Shown: positions 49,364 to 58,818 of the stretch, in pieces
How the letters are laid out: each line of letters starts with the position of its first letter
Numbering within the stretch: the stretch's first letter is position 1
NCBI RefSeq assembly: GCF_038446525.1
Contig: NZ_CP151792.1
Coordinates: 434,001-498,000 of the forward strand
Source of the DNA: Methanolobus sp. ZRKC5
Lineage (GTDB): Archaea; Halobacteriota; Methanosarcinia; Methanosarcinales; Methanosarcinaceae
Direction of reading: 5' to 3'
Length of the DNA stretch: 64,000 bases
The notes under the pieces: model-generated
Told to the model about the DNA's origin: nothing
The model's database searches: none
What the model saw: only the letters and a program-made list of their open reading frames with translations
Translations under genes and position numbers: made by a program

Positions 49364-50088
49364 TTGATACACTCCTCATACCCTTGCTCTTTGATCTCTG
49401 TCAGCATCTCACGTGGGTTTCCTGAACACATGACCGTTCCATTGCACAGTATATACCCTCTGTCCGCTTCAATGTAATCAAGAACCTGTCCTGTATGTGT
49501 GATTACCAGTGCAGATTTACCGTGTTTGCATCTATCACCAGCACATTTGCAGTCTTTCTGTAAGAGTTCCTTTATAGTATGGCCAAGTTGCTCAATGCTT
49601 ACGAGATCCACGCCGGATTCTGGTTCGTCAAGAAGGATAAAATCCGGGTTCTGTGCAGAAAGCTGGAGAAGCTCTGATCTTTTGATCTCCCCTCCTGAGA
49701 ATCCGACATTTACATCCCTTTCAAAGAACCGCACCATGTCCAATGTTTCAGCAAGACTATCTGTATCCATCGGTTCTTTTGAAATGACATTCAGAAGATC
49801 ATGAAGTTTTACACCACTCATATTAGGAGGCCTTTGTGTCATGATACCCATGCCCATCTGTGCCCTTTCAAAGACCGACATATTGGTAATATCCTCCCCT
49901 TTGAAAATGATCTCTCCTTCTACAACATTATAACCACTAAAACCCATCAGCGTCATAAGAAGTGCGGATTTGCCTGCTCCGTTTGGTCCGAAAAGAACGT
50001 TAGTGTAACCGGCTTGAACATCAAGGTCAACACCTTTCAGTATCCTTCGGCCGCCGATTTCAACTGTTAGATTATTGATCTCCAGCAT
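49342..50088 (-). CDS. smsC: Fe-S assembly ATPase SmsC (SufC-like) with extra cysteines
   Basis: A 248-residue ABC ATPase. Walker A GPNGAGKS (34-41), Q-loop TQRPP, signature FSGGE and Walker B FILLDEPESGVD are intact. Unlike bacterial SufC it carries an insertion before the switch His, with three cysteines (DCKCAGDRCKHGKS, near residue 180), and a C-terminal CxxC (ECIKCKLM). These could bind an iron-sulfur cluster or zinc. Energises transfer from the SmsB scaffold. Confidence 0.93.
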   Translation of the reverse strand: MLEINNLTVEIGGRRILKGVDLDVQAGYTNVLFGPNGAGKSALLMTLMGFSGYNVVEGEIIFKGEDITNMSVFERAQMGMGIMTQRPPNMSGVKLHDLLNVISKEPMDTDSLAETLDMVRFFERDVNVGFSGGEIKRSELLQLSAQNPDFILLDEPESGVDLVSIEQLGHTIKELLQKDCKCAGDRCKHGKSALVITHTGQVLDYIEADRGYILCNGTVMCSGNPREMLTEIKEQGYEECIKCKLMRI

Positions 50089-50263
50089 AATATGGCCTCC
50101 TTTTATGATAATTTATATCCATGAACTACAAAATTCACGAAATCCAGCTTTATTATACAGGTTATCGGTTAAAAACCTATTGAAATTCAAAAAATACCCT
50201 GCGAATCCAACGCCATGCTAATGATATAAAATAGATAGTGGAGTTACAAGAAATTCAATGGAT

Positions 50264-50461
50264 TCACAAACCTAGTTCCTTAGCAACCTCTTGAAACTCG
50301 TTACCTTTATCAGTTGTGACATAAAGATTACCTTTTTGCTCGATCAACCCATTTTCCTTTAAAAGGGAAAGGTATCTGTTCACAACTTCAAAGTTTAAAT
50401 TTGCACGGTACACAATATGTGTTTTTTTTGCCCCCTCTAATGCAGCCCTTAATATTTCCAC
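50264..50461 (-). CDS. Small winged-helix protein with uncertain start
   Basis: A 65-residue winged-helix protein if read from GTG 50461 (EILRAALEGAKKTHIVY, NRYLSLLKENGLIEQKGN, LYVTTDKG). It is a close paralogue of the protein at 59858-60133. In-frame codons homologous to that paralogue continue upstream (CGVIVRRSKTTIS) to an in-frame stop, with no ATG, GTG or TTG; the position where family members begin M-V-R-R-S reads ATA (50489-50491). The gene may use a non-standard start, may be N-terminally truncated, or may be decaying. Confidence 0.6.
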   Translation of the reverse strand: MEILRAALEGAKKTHIVYRANLNFEVVNRYLSLLKENGLIEQKGNLYVTTDKGNEFQEVAKELGL

Positions 50462-50643
50462 ACTTATGGTTGTTTTACTTCTTCTTACTATAACACCACA
50501 TCCACACTCAAATGCATAATTGAAAGATTATGTTTTTCGTGCTTTCCAGATAAAACTTTTATTGAAAGTTATATCATTTCAGACAAACTGTTCATAACAC
50601 AATTTTTAATCACCCTTTACCCATCAGCAAATTTGCCCATATC

Positions 50644-51234
50644 CTAAATATTCTCGCCCTTCACTACCTTTTCTATCCACAGTAACATGAGCATCACTAT
50701 TAGGAAAATGAACGTTATCTGCCACAGATAATAATGTACATAGCTAAAAAGCGCAGGGTACATCAATCCTACAAAAGACAAGAATACAAGCCTGAACATA
50801 TTTATAATTAGCATTGCAGGCACACCCAAAACTACACCGAGCAACTTGTTACGTAATGTAGTAGGATAGGCAAGCACACACCCGGCATAAACAAGCAGTT
50901 CATACATCCCCGTGCATTCATCTATGACCATTACAGAAAAGTCGTTCATGTAAACAGACTGACCATATGACGAACTTTCAACTCCTAAGATGGACATAAT
51001 GTCTGAAAGAGCATTCGCGGTCATTGTACTCAGGAAAATAAATTTCTCCTGGAAAAGTACATAGGTTCCTGTGAAAAGTGATATGAATAACAGATAAGGT
51101 CCAATGAATCTAATAACCTGTTCATTCTTTTTCAGAAAATCCTTCACATATATAAAGTAAGGCAAAGGATCAGCCGTCTTTTCTATAGTTTTATGTTTCC
51201 TGGCACCTTTTAAATTTCTGCTTTTTTTAGTCAT
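50644..51234 (-). CDS. artB: Archaeosortase, probably ArtB type
   Basis: A 196-residue membrane protein of the exosortase/archaeosortase family with about five membrane segments after a basic cytoplasmic N-terminus. The catalytic triad is visible: Cys in VIDECTGMYELL, Arg in IINMFRLVFLS and His in SYVHYYLWQ. It starts 45 bases after the stop of a gene whose product carries a VPxxxP C-terminal signal, with GGAGGG upstream. The pairing fits archaeosortase B and VPXXXP-CTERM substrates. It should cut the C-terminal signal and probably attach the protein to a lipid. Confidence 0.88.
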   Translation of the reverse strand: MTKKSRNLKGARKHKTIEKTADPLPYFIYVKDFLKKNEQVIRFIGPYLLFISLFTGTYVLFQEKFIFLSTMTANALSDIMSILGVESSSYGQSVYMNDFSVMVIDECTGMYELLVYAGCVLAYPTTLRNKLLGVVLGVPAMLIINMFRLVFLSFVGLMYPALFSYVHYYLWQITFIFLIVMLMLLWIEKVVKGENI

Positions 51235-51279
51235 ATTCCCTCCAAGAACAAAGAAACTACGGAAAATAAAAATATGGAA

Positions 51280-52821
51280 TTAATCACGACGTCTAAGCGT
51301 GATAATTCCAAGAGCTCCAAGTGCACCGACCATAACCAGTATACCAACAGGTGTCAATAATGGGACAACTGGCTGGCAGTGGAAGTGGCTTGGATCCTCA
51401 TCCGTTACGACGGTTCCTTCGTCATCCTCACCGGTTACAACGGCAATGTTCTCATATTGAGGAATACACTCCTCCAATGTGTCAGTAACCACATAGGTCC
51501 ACGTTTCTCCTATATCCAGAATATTATCATTGTTCATACTCTTGGAAACGATCTTATCATCCCCAATCGTACCAATAACATCATCCACGACGACGATATT
51601 CTCCAGTGGTACATCACCAGTGTTGGTTACGAAGTATTCCCACTCAATGGTTTGTCCTACCTCAATCTGAGGACCAAGTGGATAATCTGCATCCTGACCA
51701 TTTGTATGCTTTTCAATGTCAATGTCAGGTTCACACCTTACAATGTAATGGCTTGGATCTTCGTCAGTCACCGGGATGACACCATAGTAGCCTACGACGT
51801 CAGCAACATTAGCATACTGTCCACATACTGCTGTACCTGTTGCCTCATAGGTCCAGACTTCATCAACATCCAGTATATCGTCATCGTTACCCTGATCTAC
51901 AATTGTGGTAATTACACCAAGTTTATCGTCTGTAACAACTACATCTTCCAGTGGTACATTTCCAGTATTGGTAACAACATAGGTCCATGTTACATCATCC
52001 CCAGAATCAAGTTCAGGGCCTGTTGGATTATCTGCATCAAAACCGTTGGTTGCCTTTTCGATATCTATCTCCGGGTTTGGTATAGCAACGACGATACGTG
52101 CCTGATCCTCACCAGGAATATCAAGGTTTCCTCCGGCAATTACTCTGACTTCAAATTCCTGACCAGGAACAAGATTGAAATGGTCAGCGATACCACTTAC
52201 CGATATTTCATACACCGCATTTGCGGCTTGACTGTTGGCTGCTTCTACATTTGCCTCTGTGAAACCTGGGAAAGAACCAGCAAGTGGAGAAACGGTCCAG
52301 TTATTTCCGGAAACGGTTATAAGTAAGCTTTGAGTATCCTGTGTTATCGTGATACTGAACTGTTCGGCAACACCAACTCCATTGATTGACTTCCCTGTTA
52401 CAGGACCGACTGTGTCACCATTAAGAGCAACAGTTGATATGCTTCCATCACCATCAAGATCTCCTGGCAGACCATATACAGTGGCCATACCATAGAGAGT
52501 GTCAGATGCGATATCATAATTCGCATATATTGCATTCAAATCGTACCCACTTTCAAAAGGACCTTCGGTAGCCATATTATCATTAAAAAGCGTACCAGAA
52601 TCCCTCATAGGATCATCATCATACCAAGTTCCAGCTTGGGAAATTACCATTTTGTCTCCAAACGGACCAGTTGGATCATACGTTGTAGCATCTGCCTGTC
52701 CAAAAGCCCAGTTTTCATTCCACTCCCCAACTCCACGCACCCCATCCACGGATATTGCCATGACGCTAGGGACAGAGAATAAAACAATCAATACACCGAA
52801 CATTACATGTAATTTGTTCAT
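51280..52821 (-). CDS. Surface protein with two Ig-like repeats and VPxxxP sorting signal
   Basis: A 513-residue exported protein. Signal peptide (MFGVLIVLFSVPSVMA); N-terminal domain of about 230 residues (SVDGVRGVGEWNENWAFGQ, YGLPGDLDGDGS); two DUF11-type repeats of about 110 residues starting IDIEKATNGFDAD and IDIEKHTNGQDAD, each ending DEDPSHY. The C-terminus has VPLLTP, a hydrophobic helix and RRRD, the tripartite archaeosortase signal. Same architecture as the 1544-residue protein at 53069-57703. In an operon with the archaeosortase. Confidence 0.9.
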   Translation of the reverse strand: MNKLHVMFGVLIVLFSVPSVMAISVDGVRGVGEWNENWAFGQADATTYDPTGPFGDKMVISQAGTWYDDDPMRDSGTLFNDNMATEGPFESGYDLNAIYANYDIASDTLYGMATVYGLPGDLDGDGSISTVALNGDTVGPVTGKSINGVGVAEQFSITITQDTQSLLITVSGNNWTVSPLAGSFPGFTEANVEAANSQAANAVYEISVSGIADHFNLVPGQEFEVRVIAGGNLDIPGEDQARIVVAIPNPEIDIEKATNGFDADNPTGPELDSGDDVTWTYVVTNTGNVPLEDVVVTDDKLGVITTIVDQGNDDDILDVDEVWTYEATGTAVCGQYANVADVVGYYGVIPVTDEDPSHYIVRCEPDIDIEKHTNGQDADYPLGPQIEVGQTIEWEYFVTNTGDVPLENIVVVDDVIGTIGDDKIVSKSMNNDNILDIGETWTYVVTDTLEECIPQYENIAVVTGEDDEGTVVTDEDPSHFHCQPVVPLLTPVGILVMVGALGALGIITLRRRD

Positions 52822-53040
52822 TATTTTCTGCTCCCTTCTTATAAAGAATATATTATCAATAATGAATTAGTCACCACAATATATATCGATGCAACAAACT
52901 AAGTTTAGTATCTTTGCTCAGTAAAAAAATTCAGTATAAAGCCTTTTTATTTGAAATTACATAAAAGGATATCTGAACTTTATAAAAATAATAATGAGTA
53001 AGTGTACTTTTTAATGCTAGACGAAATCAGAATTAATTGT

Positions 53041-53083
53041 AAAAAAGAAAAGAAAAGAAAAGAAGGAATTAATCCTTCCTTCT
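53041..53083 (-). terminator. Terminator of the giant surface protein gene
   Basis: AGAAGGAA (53061-53068) and TTCCTTCT (53076-53083) pair over 8 bp; the stop codon is in the 7-base loop. A T-rich run of TTTTC repeats follows on the minus strand. Confidence 0.85.
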
Positions 53084-56000
53084 TAGGTAGAATGTTCCTA
53101 CAAGTCCAAGAGAGGCAACGAATACCATCATTCCAACAGGACTTAGCAGTGGCACCACAGGCTGACAGTAATAATGGGCTGCATCTTCATCTGTAACCTC
53201 ATCACCTTCAAATTCGCCAGTGGCTGTTGCAATGTTCTTGTGCTGAGGTACGCATTCTTCAACACTATCCACGAGTTCATATGTCCAGACCTCTCCAGAG
53301 TCCAGGATATTATCATTGTTGATACTCTTTGAGATAATGCTCGATTCAGGAATTACTCCAAGCTTATCATCAACAACAACTATGTTTTCCAGTGGTACAT
53401 CACCTGTATTCTCCACTACAAAGGTCCATATGATCTCATCACCCACAGCAAGCATAATTCCTGGCTGCTGATCAGCATCCTTTCCATTGATGTATTTCTC
53501 GATATCGATGTCTGGTCCACAGTTCACATTGTAATGACTGGGATCATTGTCAGTTACCGGAGTGGCACCATAGTAGCCTATAGTGTCTGCAATGTTAGCA
53601 TACTGACCACATTCCGCAACTCCTGTTGCCTGATAGGTCCATACCTCACCTGGAAGAAGCGTGTCATCACCATTTCCTTTGTCAACAATGTTGCTAATGA
53701 TACCAAGCTGATCGTCAGTGACAGTCACATTGGTAAGATGCACATTTCCAGTGTTAGTTACAACATACTCCCAAGTGACATTTGACCCATATTCCAGTGT
53801 TGGTCCTGGAGCCGTATCAGCATCGACACCATTGGTTGACTTCTCAATATCGATACGTGGTATGCAGACAACATTATAGTGGCTTGGATCCTCATCACTA
53901 ACTGTGACCGTATTATAGTCACCCGTCACCGTACCAAGATTGGCATAGTCACCACATGAAGCACTGCCTGTTGCTTGATATGTCCAGATCTCGGCAAGGT
54001 CAAGGATGCCATCACCATTGGTATCACCGCTTTGGTAGACAGGGATAACACCCTTGTCATCGGTAACGACAACATTGTCAAGTGGGACATTACCTGTGTT
54101 TGTGACAACATAGGTCCACATTACAGAGTCCCCAACATCTAGTGATGGGCCAGGACCAACATCAGCATCCTCACCATTGGTAGCTTTCTCTATGTCAATG
54201 GCAGGACATTCACCGAAGTAGTGACTTGGGTCTTCATCGGTTACTGTAACTGCACCATGATCACCGGTAACATTACCAATGTTAGCATACTGACCACATT
54301 CAGCTGTACCTTCTGCTTCATAGGTCCAGGTCTCAGTAAGGTCAAGGAGGCCATCACCATTGGTATCGCCACTCTGGAATACAGGGGTAACACCCTGATC
54401 ATCGCTGACCACGACATTGCTAAGAGGAACATTACCTGGGTTAGTAACAACATAGGTCCAAATTACTGTACCATTTTCCAGGATACTTGGGCCAGGACCA
54501 ACATCAGCATCCTCACCATTGGTAGCTTTCTCTATGTCAATGGCAGGACATTCACCGAAGTAGTGACTTGGGTCTTCATCGGTTACTGTAACTGCACCAT
54601 GATCACCGGTAACATTACCAATGTTAGCATACTGACCACATTCAGCTGTACCTTCTGCTTCATAGGTCCAGGTCTCAGTAAGGTCAAGGAGGCCATCACC
54701 ATTGGTATCGCCACTCTGGAATACAGGGGTAACACCCTGATCATCGCTGACCACGACATTGCTAAGAGGAACATTACCTGGGTTAGTAACAACATAGGTC
54801 CAAATTACTGTACCATTTTCCAGGATACTTGGGCCAGGACCAACATCAGCATCCTCACCATTGGTAGCTTTCTCTATGTCAATGGCAGGACATTCACCGA
54901 AGTAGTGACTTGGGTCTTCATCGGTTACTGTAACTGCACCATGATCACCGGTAACATTACCAATGTTAGCATACTGACCACATTCAGCTGTACCTTCTGC
55001 TTCATAGGTCCAGGTCTCAGTAAGGTCAAGGAGGCCATCACCATTGGTATCGCCACTCTGGAATACAGGGGTAACACCCTGATCATCGCTGACCACGACA
55101 TTGCTAAGAGGAACATTACCTGGGTTAGTAACAACATAGGTCCAAATTACTGTACCATTTTCCAGGATACTTGGGCCAGGACCAACATCAGCATCCTCAC
55201 CATTGGTAGCTTTCTCTATGTCAATGGCAGGACATTCACCGAAGTAGTGACTTGGGTCTTCATCGGTTACTGTAACTGCACCATGATCACCGGTAACATT
55301 ACCAATGTTAGCATACTGACCACATTCAGCTGTACCTTCTGCTTCATAGGTCCAGGTCTCAGTAAGGTCAAGGAGGCCATCACCATTGGTATCGCCACTC
55401 TGGAATACAGGGGTAACACCCTGATCATCGCTGACCACGACATTGCTAAGAGGAACATTACCTGGGTTAGTAACAACATAGGTCCAAATTACTGTACCAT
55501 TTTCCAGGATACTTGGGCCAGGACCAACATCAGCATCCTCACCATTAGTGGCTTTCTCAATATCAATACCAGGACATTCACCGAAGTAATGACTTGGGTC
55601 TTCATCGGTTACTGTAACTGCACCATGATCACCGGTAACATTACCAATGTTAGCATACTGACCACATTCAGCTGTACCTTCTGCTTCATAGGTCCAGGTC
55701 TCAGTAAGGTCAAGGAGGCCATCACCATTGGTATCGCCACTCTGGAATACAGGGGTAACACCCTGATCATCGCTGACCACGACATTGCTAAGAGGAACAT
55801 TACCTGGGTTAGTAACAACATAGGTCCAAATTACTGTACCATTTTCCAGGATACTTGGGCCAGGACCAACATCAGCATCCTCACCATTAGTGGCTTTCTC
55901 AATATCAATACCAGGACATTCACCGAAGTAATGACTTGGGTCTTCATCGGTTACTGTAACTGCACCATGATCACCGGTAACATTACCAATGTTAGCATAC

Positions 56001-57703
56001 TGACCACATTCAGCTGTACCTTCTGCTTCATAGGTCCAGGTCTCAGTAAGGTCAAGGAGGCCATCACCATTGGTATCGCCACTCTGGAATACAGGGGTAA
56101 CACCCTGATCATCGCTGACCACGACATTGCTAAGAGGAACATTACCTGGGTTAGTAACAACATAGGTCCAAATTACTGTACCATTTTCCAGGATACTTGG
56201 GCCAGGACCAACATCAGCATCCTCACCATTGGTAGCTTTCTCTATGTCAATGGCAGGACATTCACCGAAGTAGTGACTTGGGTCTTCATCGGTTACTGTA
56301 ACTGCACCATGATCACCGGTAACATTACCAATGTTAGCATACTGACCACATTCAGCTGTACCTTCTGCTTCATAGGTCCAGGTCTCAGTAAGGTCAAGGA
56401 GGCCATCACCATTGGTATCGCCACTCTGGAATACAGGGGTAACACCCTGATCATCGCTGACCACGACATTGCTAAGAGGAACATTACCTGGGTTAGTAAC
56501 AACATAGGTCCAAATTACTGTACCATTTTCCAGGATACTTGGGCCAGGACCAACATCAGCATCCTCACCATTAGTGGCTTTCTCAATATCAATACCAGGA
56601 CATTCACCGAAGTAATGACTTGGGTCTGTATCAAACACCGGAATAACATCAAAGAAACCAACTACTGTGGCATTGTTCTCGTACTGGCCACACTCGGCAA
56701 TTCCTGTTACTGCATATATCCATGTCTCTCCGATATCTAGTATACTATCACCGTTACCATTGCTTATGATGTCCGTTATGGGACCCAGTTTATCGTCATT
56801 AACGGATACATTCTCCAATGGCACATTGCCCGAGTTTGTTACAACATAGGTCCACAGGAATTCATCACCTTGCGGAATTCCAGGACCAGGTGCTGTATCA
56901 GCATCAACTCCTTTGGTTGATTTTTCAATATCAATAATTGGATTTGGTATGTCAAAGAACACAGCCGCAATGTCCTCACCAACAATATCAAGGTTTCCAC
57001 CCGCGCTTGTGGCTACACTGAACCTTTGTCCAGGAGTCATATTGAAGTACTGGCCCAGGTTTTGTATTGATATTTCATACACACAGTTGCTACAATTATC
57101 GGGGCCACCTGCATTTCTATTTGCAGCGACTACATCATTTTCATCTATTCCCGTAAAGCCTATCGTGTTGACAGCCCAGTCATTATCTGAAATGACTATA
57201 ATTATCGCTTTTTCGTCCTGGGATATTATGATGCTCCATTGTTCCCCGGGACCGATACCAGTGATCTGCTTTCCACTAACGTTTCCAGCTATGTCACCTT
57301 TTTCTGCAAGACCAATAATGTCCCCATTACCATCAAGATCACCAGGCAAACCATATACAGTTGGCATACCATACAGCGTATCGTTGATTATATCATAATG
57401 GGCATATAGCCCCTTTATATCGTATCCGCTGGGATATGGCCCTTCGGTACTCAGGTTCTCATTAAAATTAGTACCTGCATCAGCAGCAGGATCCTCATCA
57501 TACCAGCTTCCATTCTGGAACACAACCATCTTGTCTCCATAAGGACCATTGGAATCATAGCCAGTACCATTTATCTGACCAAAGTTCCAGTTCTCATCCC
57601 ATTCACCTATGCTTCGTTCTCCATCTACAGTAATAGCTCCTGCGGTACCTGAAATAATGAGTAACACCAACGCTATCACAAAAAGTATACTACATTTTGT
57701 CAT
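53069..57703 (-). CDS. Giant repeat surface protein with VPxxxP sorting signal
   Basis: A 1544-residue exported protein. Signal peptide (ILFVIALVLLIISGTAGA); N-terminal domain to about residue 260, paralogous to that of the 513-residue protein. Eleven DUF11-like repeats of about 114 residues follow, each starting I-D-I-E-K and ending D-E/T-D-P-S-H-Y. Repeats 2-8 are almost identical; 1 and 9-11 are diverged. The C-terminus carries VPLLSP, a hydrophobic helix and RRKD. Repeats contain Ca-binding-like DTNGDGLLDL. Probably a long extracellular stalk or adhesin anchored by archaeosortase. GGTGGGG precedes the ATG. Confidence 0.93.
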   Translation of the reverse strand: MTKCSILFVIALVLLIISGTAGAITVDGERSIGEWDENWNFGQINGTGYDSNGPYGDKMVVFQNGSWYDEDPAADAGTNFNENLSTEGPYPSGYDIKGLYAHYDIINDTLYGMPTVYGLPGDLDGNGDIIGLAEKGDIAGNVSGKQITGIGPGEQWSIIISQDEKAIIIVISDNDWAVNTIGFTGIDENDVVAANRNAGGPDNCSNCVYEISIQNLGQYFNMTPGQRFSVATSAGGNLDIVGEDIAAVFFDIPNPIIDIEKSTKGVDADTAPGPGIPQGDEFLWTYVVTNSGNVPLENVSVNDDKLGPITDIISNGNGDSILDIGETWIYAVTGIAECGQYENNATVVGFFDVIPVFDTDPSHYFGECPGIDIEKATNGEDADVGPGPSILENGTVIWTYVVTNPGNVPLSNVVVSDDQGVTPVFQSGDTNGDGLLDLTETWTYEAEGTAECGQYANIGNVTGDHGAVTVTDEDPSHYFGECPAIDIEKATNGEDADVGPGPSILENGTVIWTYVVTNPGNVPLSNVVVSDDQGVTPVFQSGDTNGDGLLDLTETWTYEAEGTAECGQYANIGNVTGDHGAVTVTDEDPSHYFGECPGIDIEKATNGEDADVGPGPSILENGTVIWTYVVTNPGNVPLSNVVVSDDQGVTPVFQSGDTNGDGLLDLTETWTYEAEGTAECGQYANIGNVTGDHGAVTVTDEDPSHYFGECPGIDIEKATNGEDADVGPGPSILENGTVIWTYVVTNPGNVPLSNVVVSDDQGVTPVFQSGDTNGDGLLDLTETWTYEAEGTAECGQYANIGNVTGDHGAVTVTDEDPSHYFGECPAIDIEKATNGEDADVGPGPSILENGTVIWTYVVTNPGNVPLSNVVVSDDQGVTPVFQSGDTNGDGLLDLTETWTYEAEGTAECGQYANIGNVTGDHGAVTVTDEDPSHYFGECPAIDIEKATNGEDADVGPGPSILENGTVIWTYVVTNPGNVPLSNVVVSDDQGVTPVFQSGDTNGDGLLDLTETWTYEAEGTAECGQYANIGNVTGDHGAVTVTDEDPSHYFGECPAIDIEKATNGEDADVGPGPSILENGTVIWTYVVTNPGNVPLSNVVVSDDQGVTPVFQSGDTNGDGLLDLTETWTYEAEGTAECGQYANIGNVTGDHGAVTVTDEDPSHYFGECPAIDIEKATNGEDADVGPGPSLDVGDSVMWTYVVTNTGNVPLDNVVVTDDKGVIPVYQSGDTNGDGILDLAEIWTYQATGSASCGDYANLGTVTGDYNTVTVSDEDPSHYNVVCIPRIDIEKSTNGVDADTAPGPTLEYGSNVTWEYVVTNTGNVHLTNVTVTDDQLGIISNIVDKGNGDDTLLPGEVWTYQATGVAECGQYANIADTIGYYGATPVTDNDPSHYNVNCGPDIDIEKYINGKDADQQPGIMLAVGDEIIWTFVVENTGDVPLENIVVVDDKLGVIPESSIISKSINNDNILDSGEVWTYELVDSVEECVPQHKNIATATGEFEGDEVTDEDAAHYYCQPVVPLLSPVGMMVFVASLGLVGTFYLRRKD
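54147..56627 (-). repeat. Seven tandem near-identical 342-bp repeats
   Basis: The period is exactly 342 bp (114 codons), repeating from about 54241 to 56634. Copies are near-identical at DNA level except at the linker, which exists in two forms: one encoding GECPA with GGTAGCTTTCTCTATGTC, the other encoding GECPG with AGTGGCTTTCTCAATATC on the plus strand. Along the protein the linker order is G,A,G,G,A,A,A,A. Such identity implies recent expansion or gene conversion, and assembly length should be treated with care. Confidence 0.95.
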
Positions 57704-57876
57704 ACTTTCCCCACCTTTATAAATAAAAGATTTATTTCTATTAGGGAATAATTTGGTTTAGTCAGTATTTATCATTGCAGTAAACATAAATCAGTAGAAA
57801 TTATCCTAAGCATAGTGAAGTATCATAGTTTCAAAACATAGGACAGGAACAAGAATAATCAAACTATTTTTTTTGC

Positions 57877-58551
57877 TCATCTCATTTTCAGATTGAGCTT
57901 TCCATAAAATATATCCTCAATTACCTTAAGTGATTCATCACTTATCTTTGTTCTTTTACCCCTATCAGTTTTTTCCATGTTGTTGTAATCAAAAATACTT
58001 TTGCATACACCATTACTTTTGTCCGAAGGGTCATTATCCTGAAGGAACACAATGCAACCTTCCAAACCAATCTCTTTTTGGATATACTTCAATGCATAAC
58101 CTACACCATAATGGCATCCAACGCCAGGAAGAAAATATTTGTAACCTTCACTCTTTTTCTCCTCAAGCCAGGGAAAAAGATTGGAATCACTATCAATTAT
58201 CAATATTCGGTCTTTTGTAAAACCTTGTTCCTTTAGTAACGCTATCATATTACCCAGGGAACAGGGGACATTACAAACTTTACCATCCAGTTTTAAACAG
58301 TTTCTATTTTTCCTTAACTTAAGGTTATCAGAAACCGGACACAACGAATTGCCTAATGGTTTGGCACAGTAAGGAAGAAAAGATATGCAACTATCCAGCT
58401 CATCCTCAACGATCTTCTGCAAGTCAACGGCAGGTGAGGAGACAGCTACACTGTAACTGAGCAAATGTTTATTTACCTGATTGGAATTCAATCTCTTTTC
58501 TACCAATCTCTTGTTTAAAGAATATGGAACAAATGAGTAGAATCTCTCCAA
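57877..58551 (-). CDS. DUF116 family cysteine-rich protein
   Basis: A 224-residue soluble protein with the DUF116 cysteine pattern: FLPYCAKPLGNSLCP, NCLKLDGKVCNVPCSLG and later GVGCHYGVG. The cysteines are placed as in proteins that could bind an iron-sulfur cluster or zinc. About half its residues match the neighbouring paralogue at 58819-59547. Function unknown; the gene stands alone with AT-rich gaps on both sides. Confidence 0.8.
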   Translation of the reverse strand: MERFYSFVPYSLNKRLVEKRLNSNQVNKHLLSYSVAVSSPAVDLQKIVEDELDSCISFLPYCAKPLGNSLCPVSDNLKLRKNRNCLKLDGKVCNVPCSLGNMIALLKEQGFTKDRILIIDSDSNLFPWLEEKKSEGYKYFLPGVGCHYGVGYALKYIQKEIGLEGCIVFLQDNDPSDKSNGVCKSIFDYNNMEKTDRGKRTKISDESLKVIEDIFYGKLNLKMR

Positions 58552-58818
58552 AGCTGATATTTTCGTTAATTACTCCCCCCTTTACTGCTAGATTCATTGG
58601 AATATGCGTATATCCCAACCATTCAATAATAGCTGAACCATTGTTCTAAAATCTTGGCGTTGCAATAAAATATCGAATAAGGTATCTTTTTTTGTGGAAA
58701 CAAAAAAATATACAAATATACCCCACAAATCTAAAAACTATCTACATTAAATGAATAAAAAAGTAAGTAAGTAAGAAATTATATAAAAAATAATGGAAGA
58801 TTCTCAAAAGTAGAAGAA

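Noticed and set aside
51379-52326. 315-codon plus-strand frame opposite the 513-residue surface protein
   Set aside because: Composition is unlike a protein (Cys/Ile/Tyr-rich) and the opposite strand encodes clear repeats and a sorting signal.
52986-53062. GAAAA simple repeats as a possible CRISPR or phase-variable tract
   Set aside because: It is the T-rich tail of a terminator read on the other strand; too short and outside any coding frame.
54147-56627. 342-bp repeats as a CRISPR-like or satellite array
   Set aside because: The repeats are in frame, encode a complete Ig-like unit and have no spacers.
54221-56740. Long 839-codon plus-strand open frame antisense to the giant surface gene
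   Set aside because: It is the mirror of seven identical repeats: one chance open unit is copied seven times. No ribosome-binding site; the minus frame has signal peptide, domains and sorting tail.
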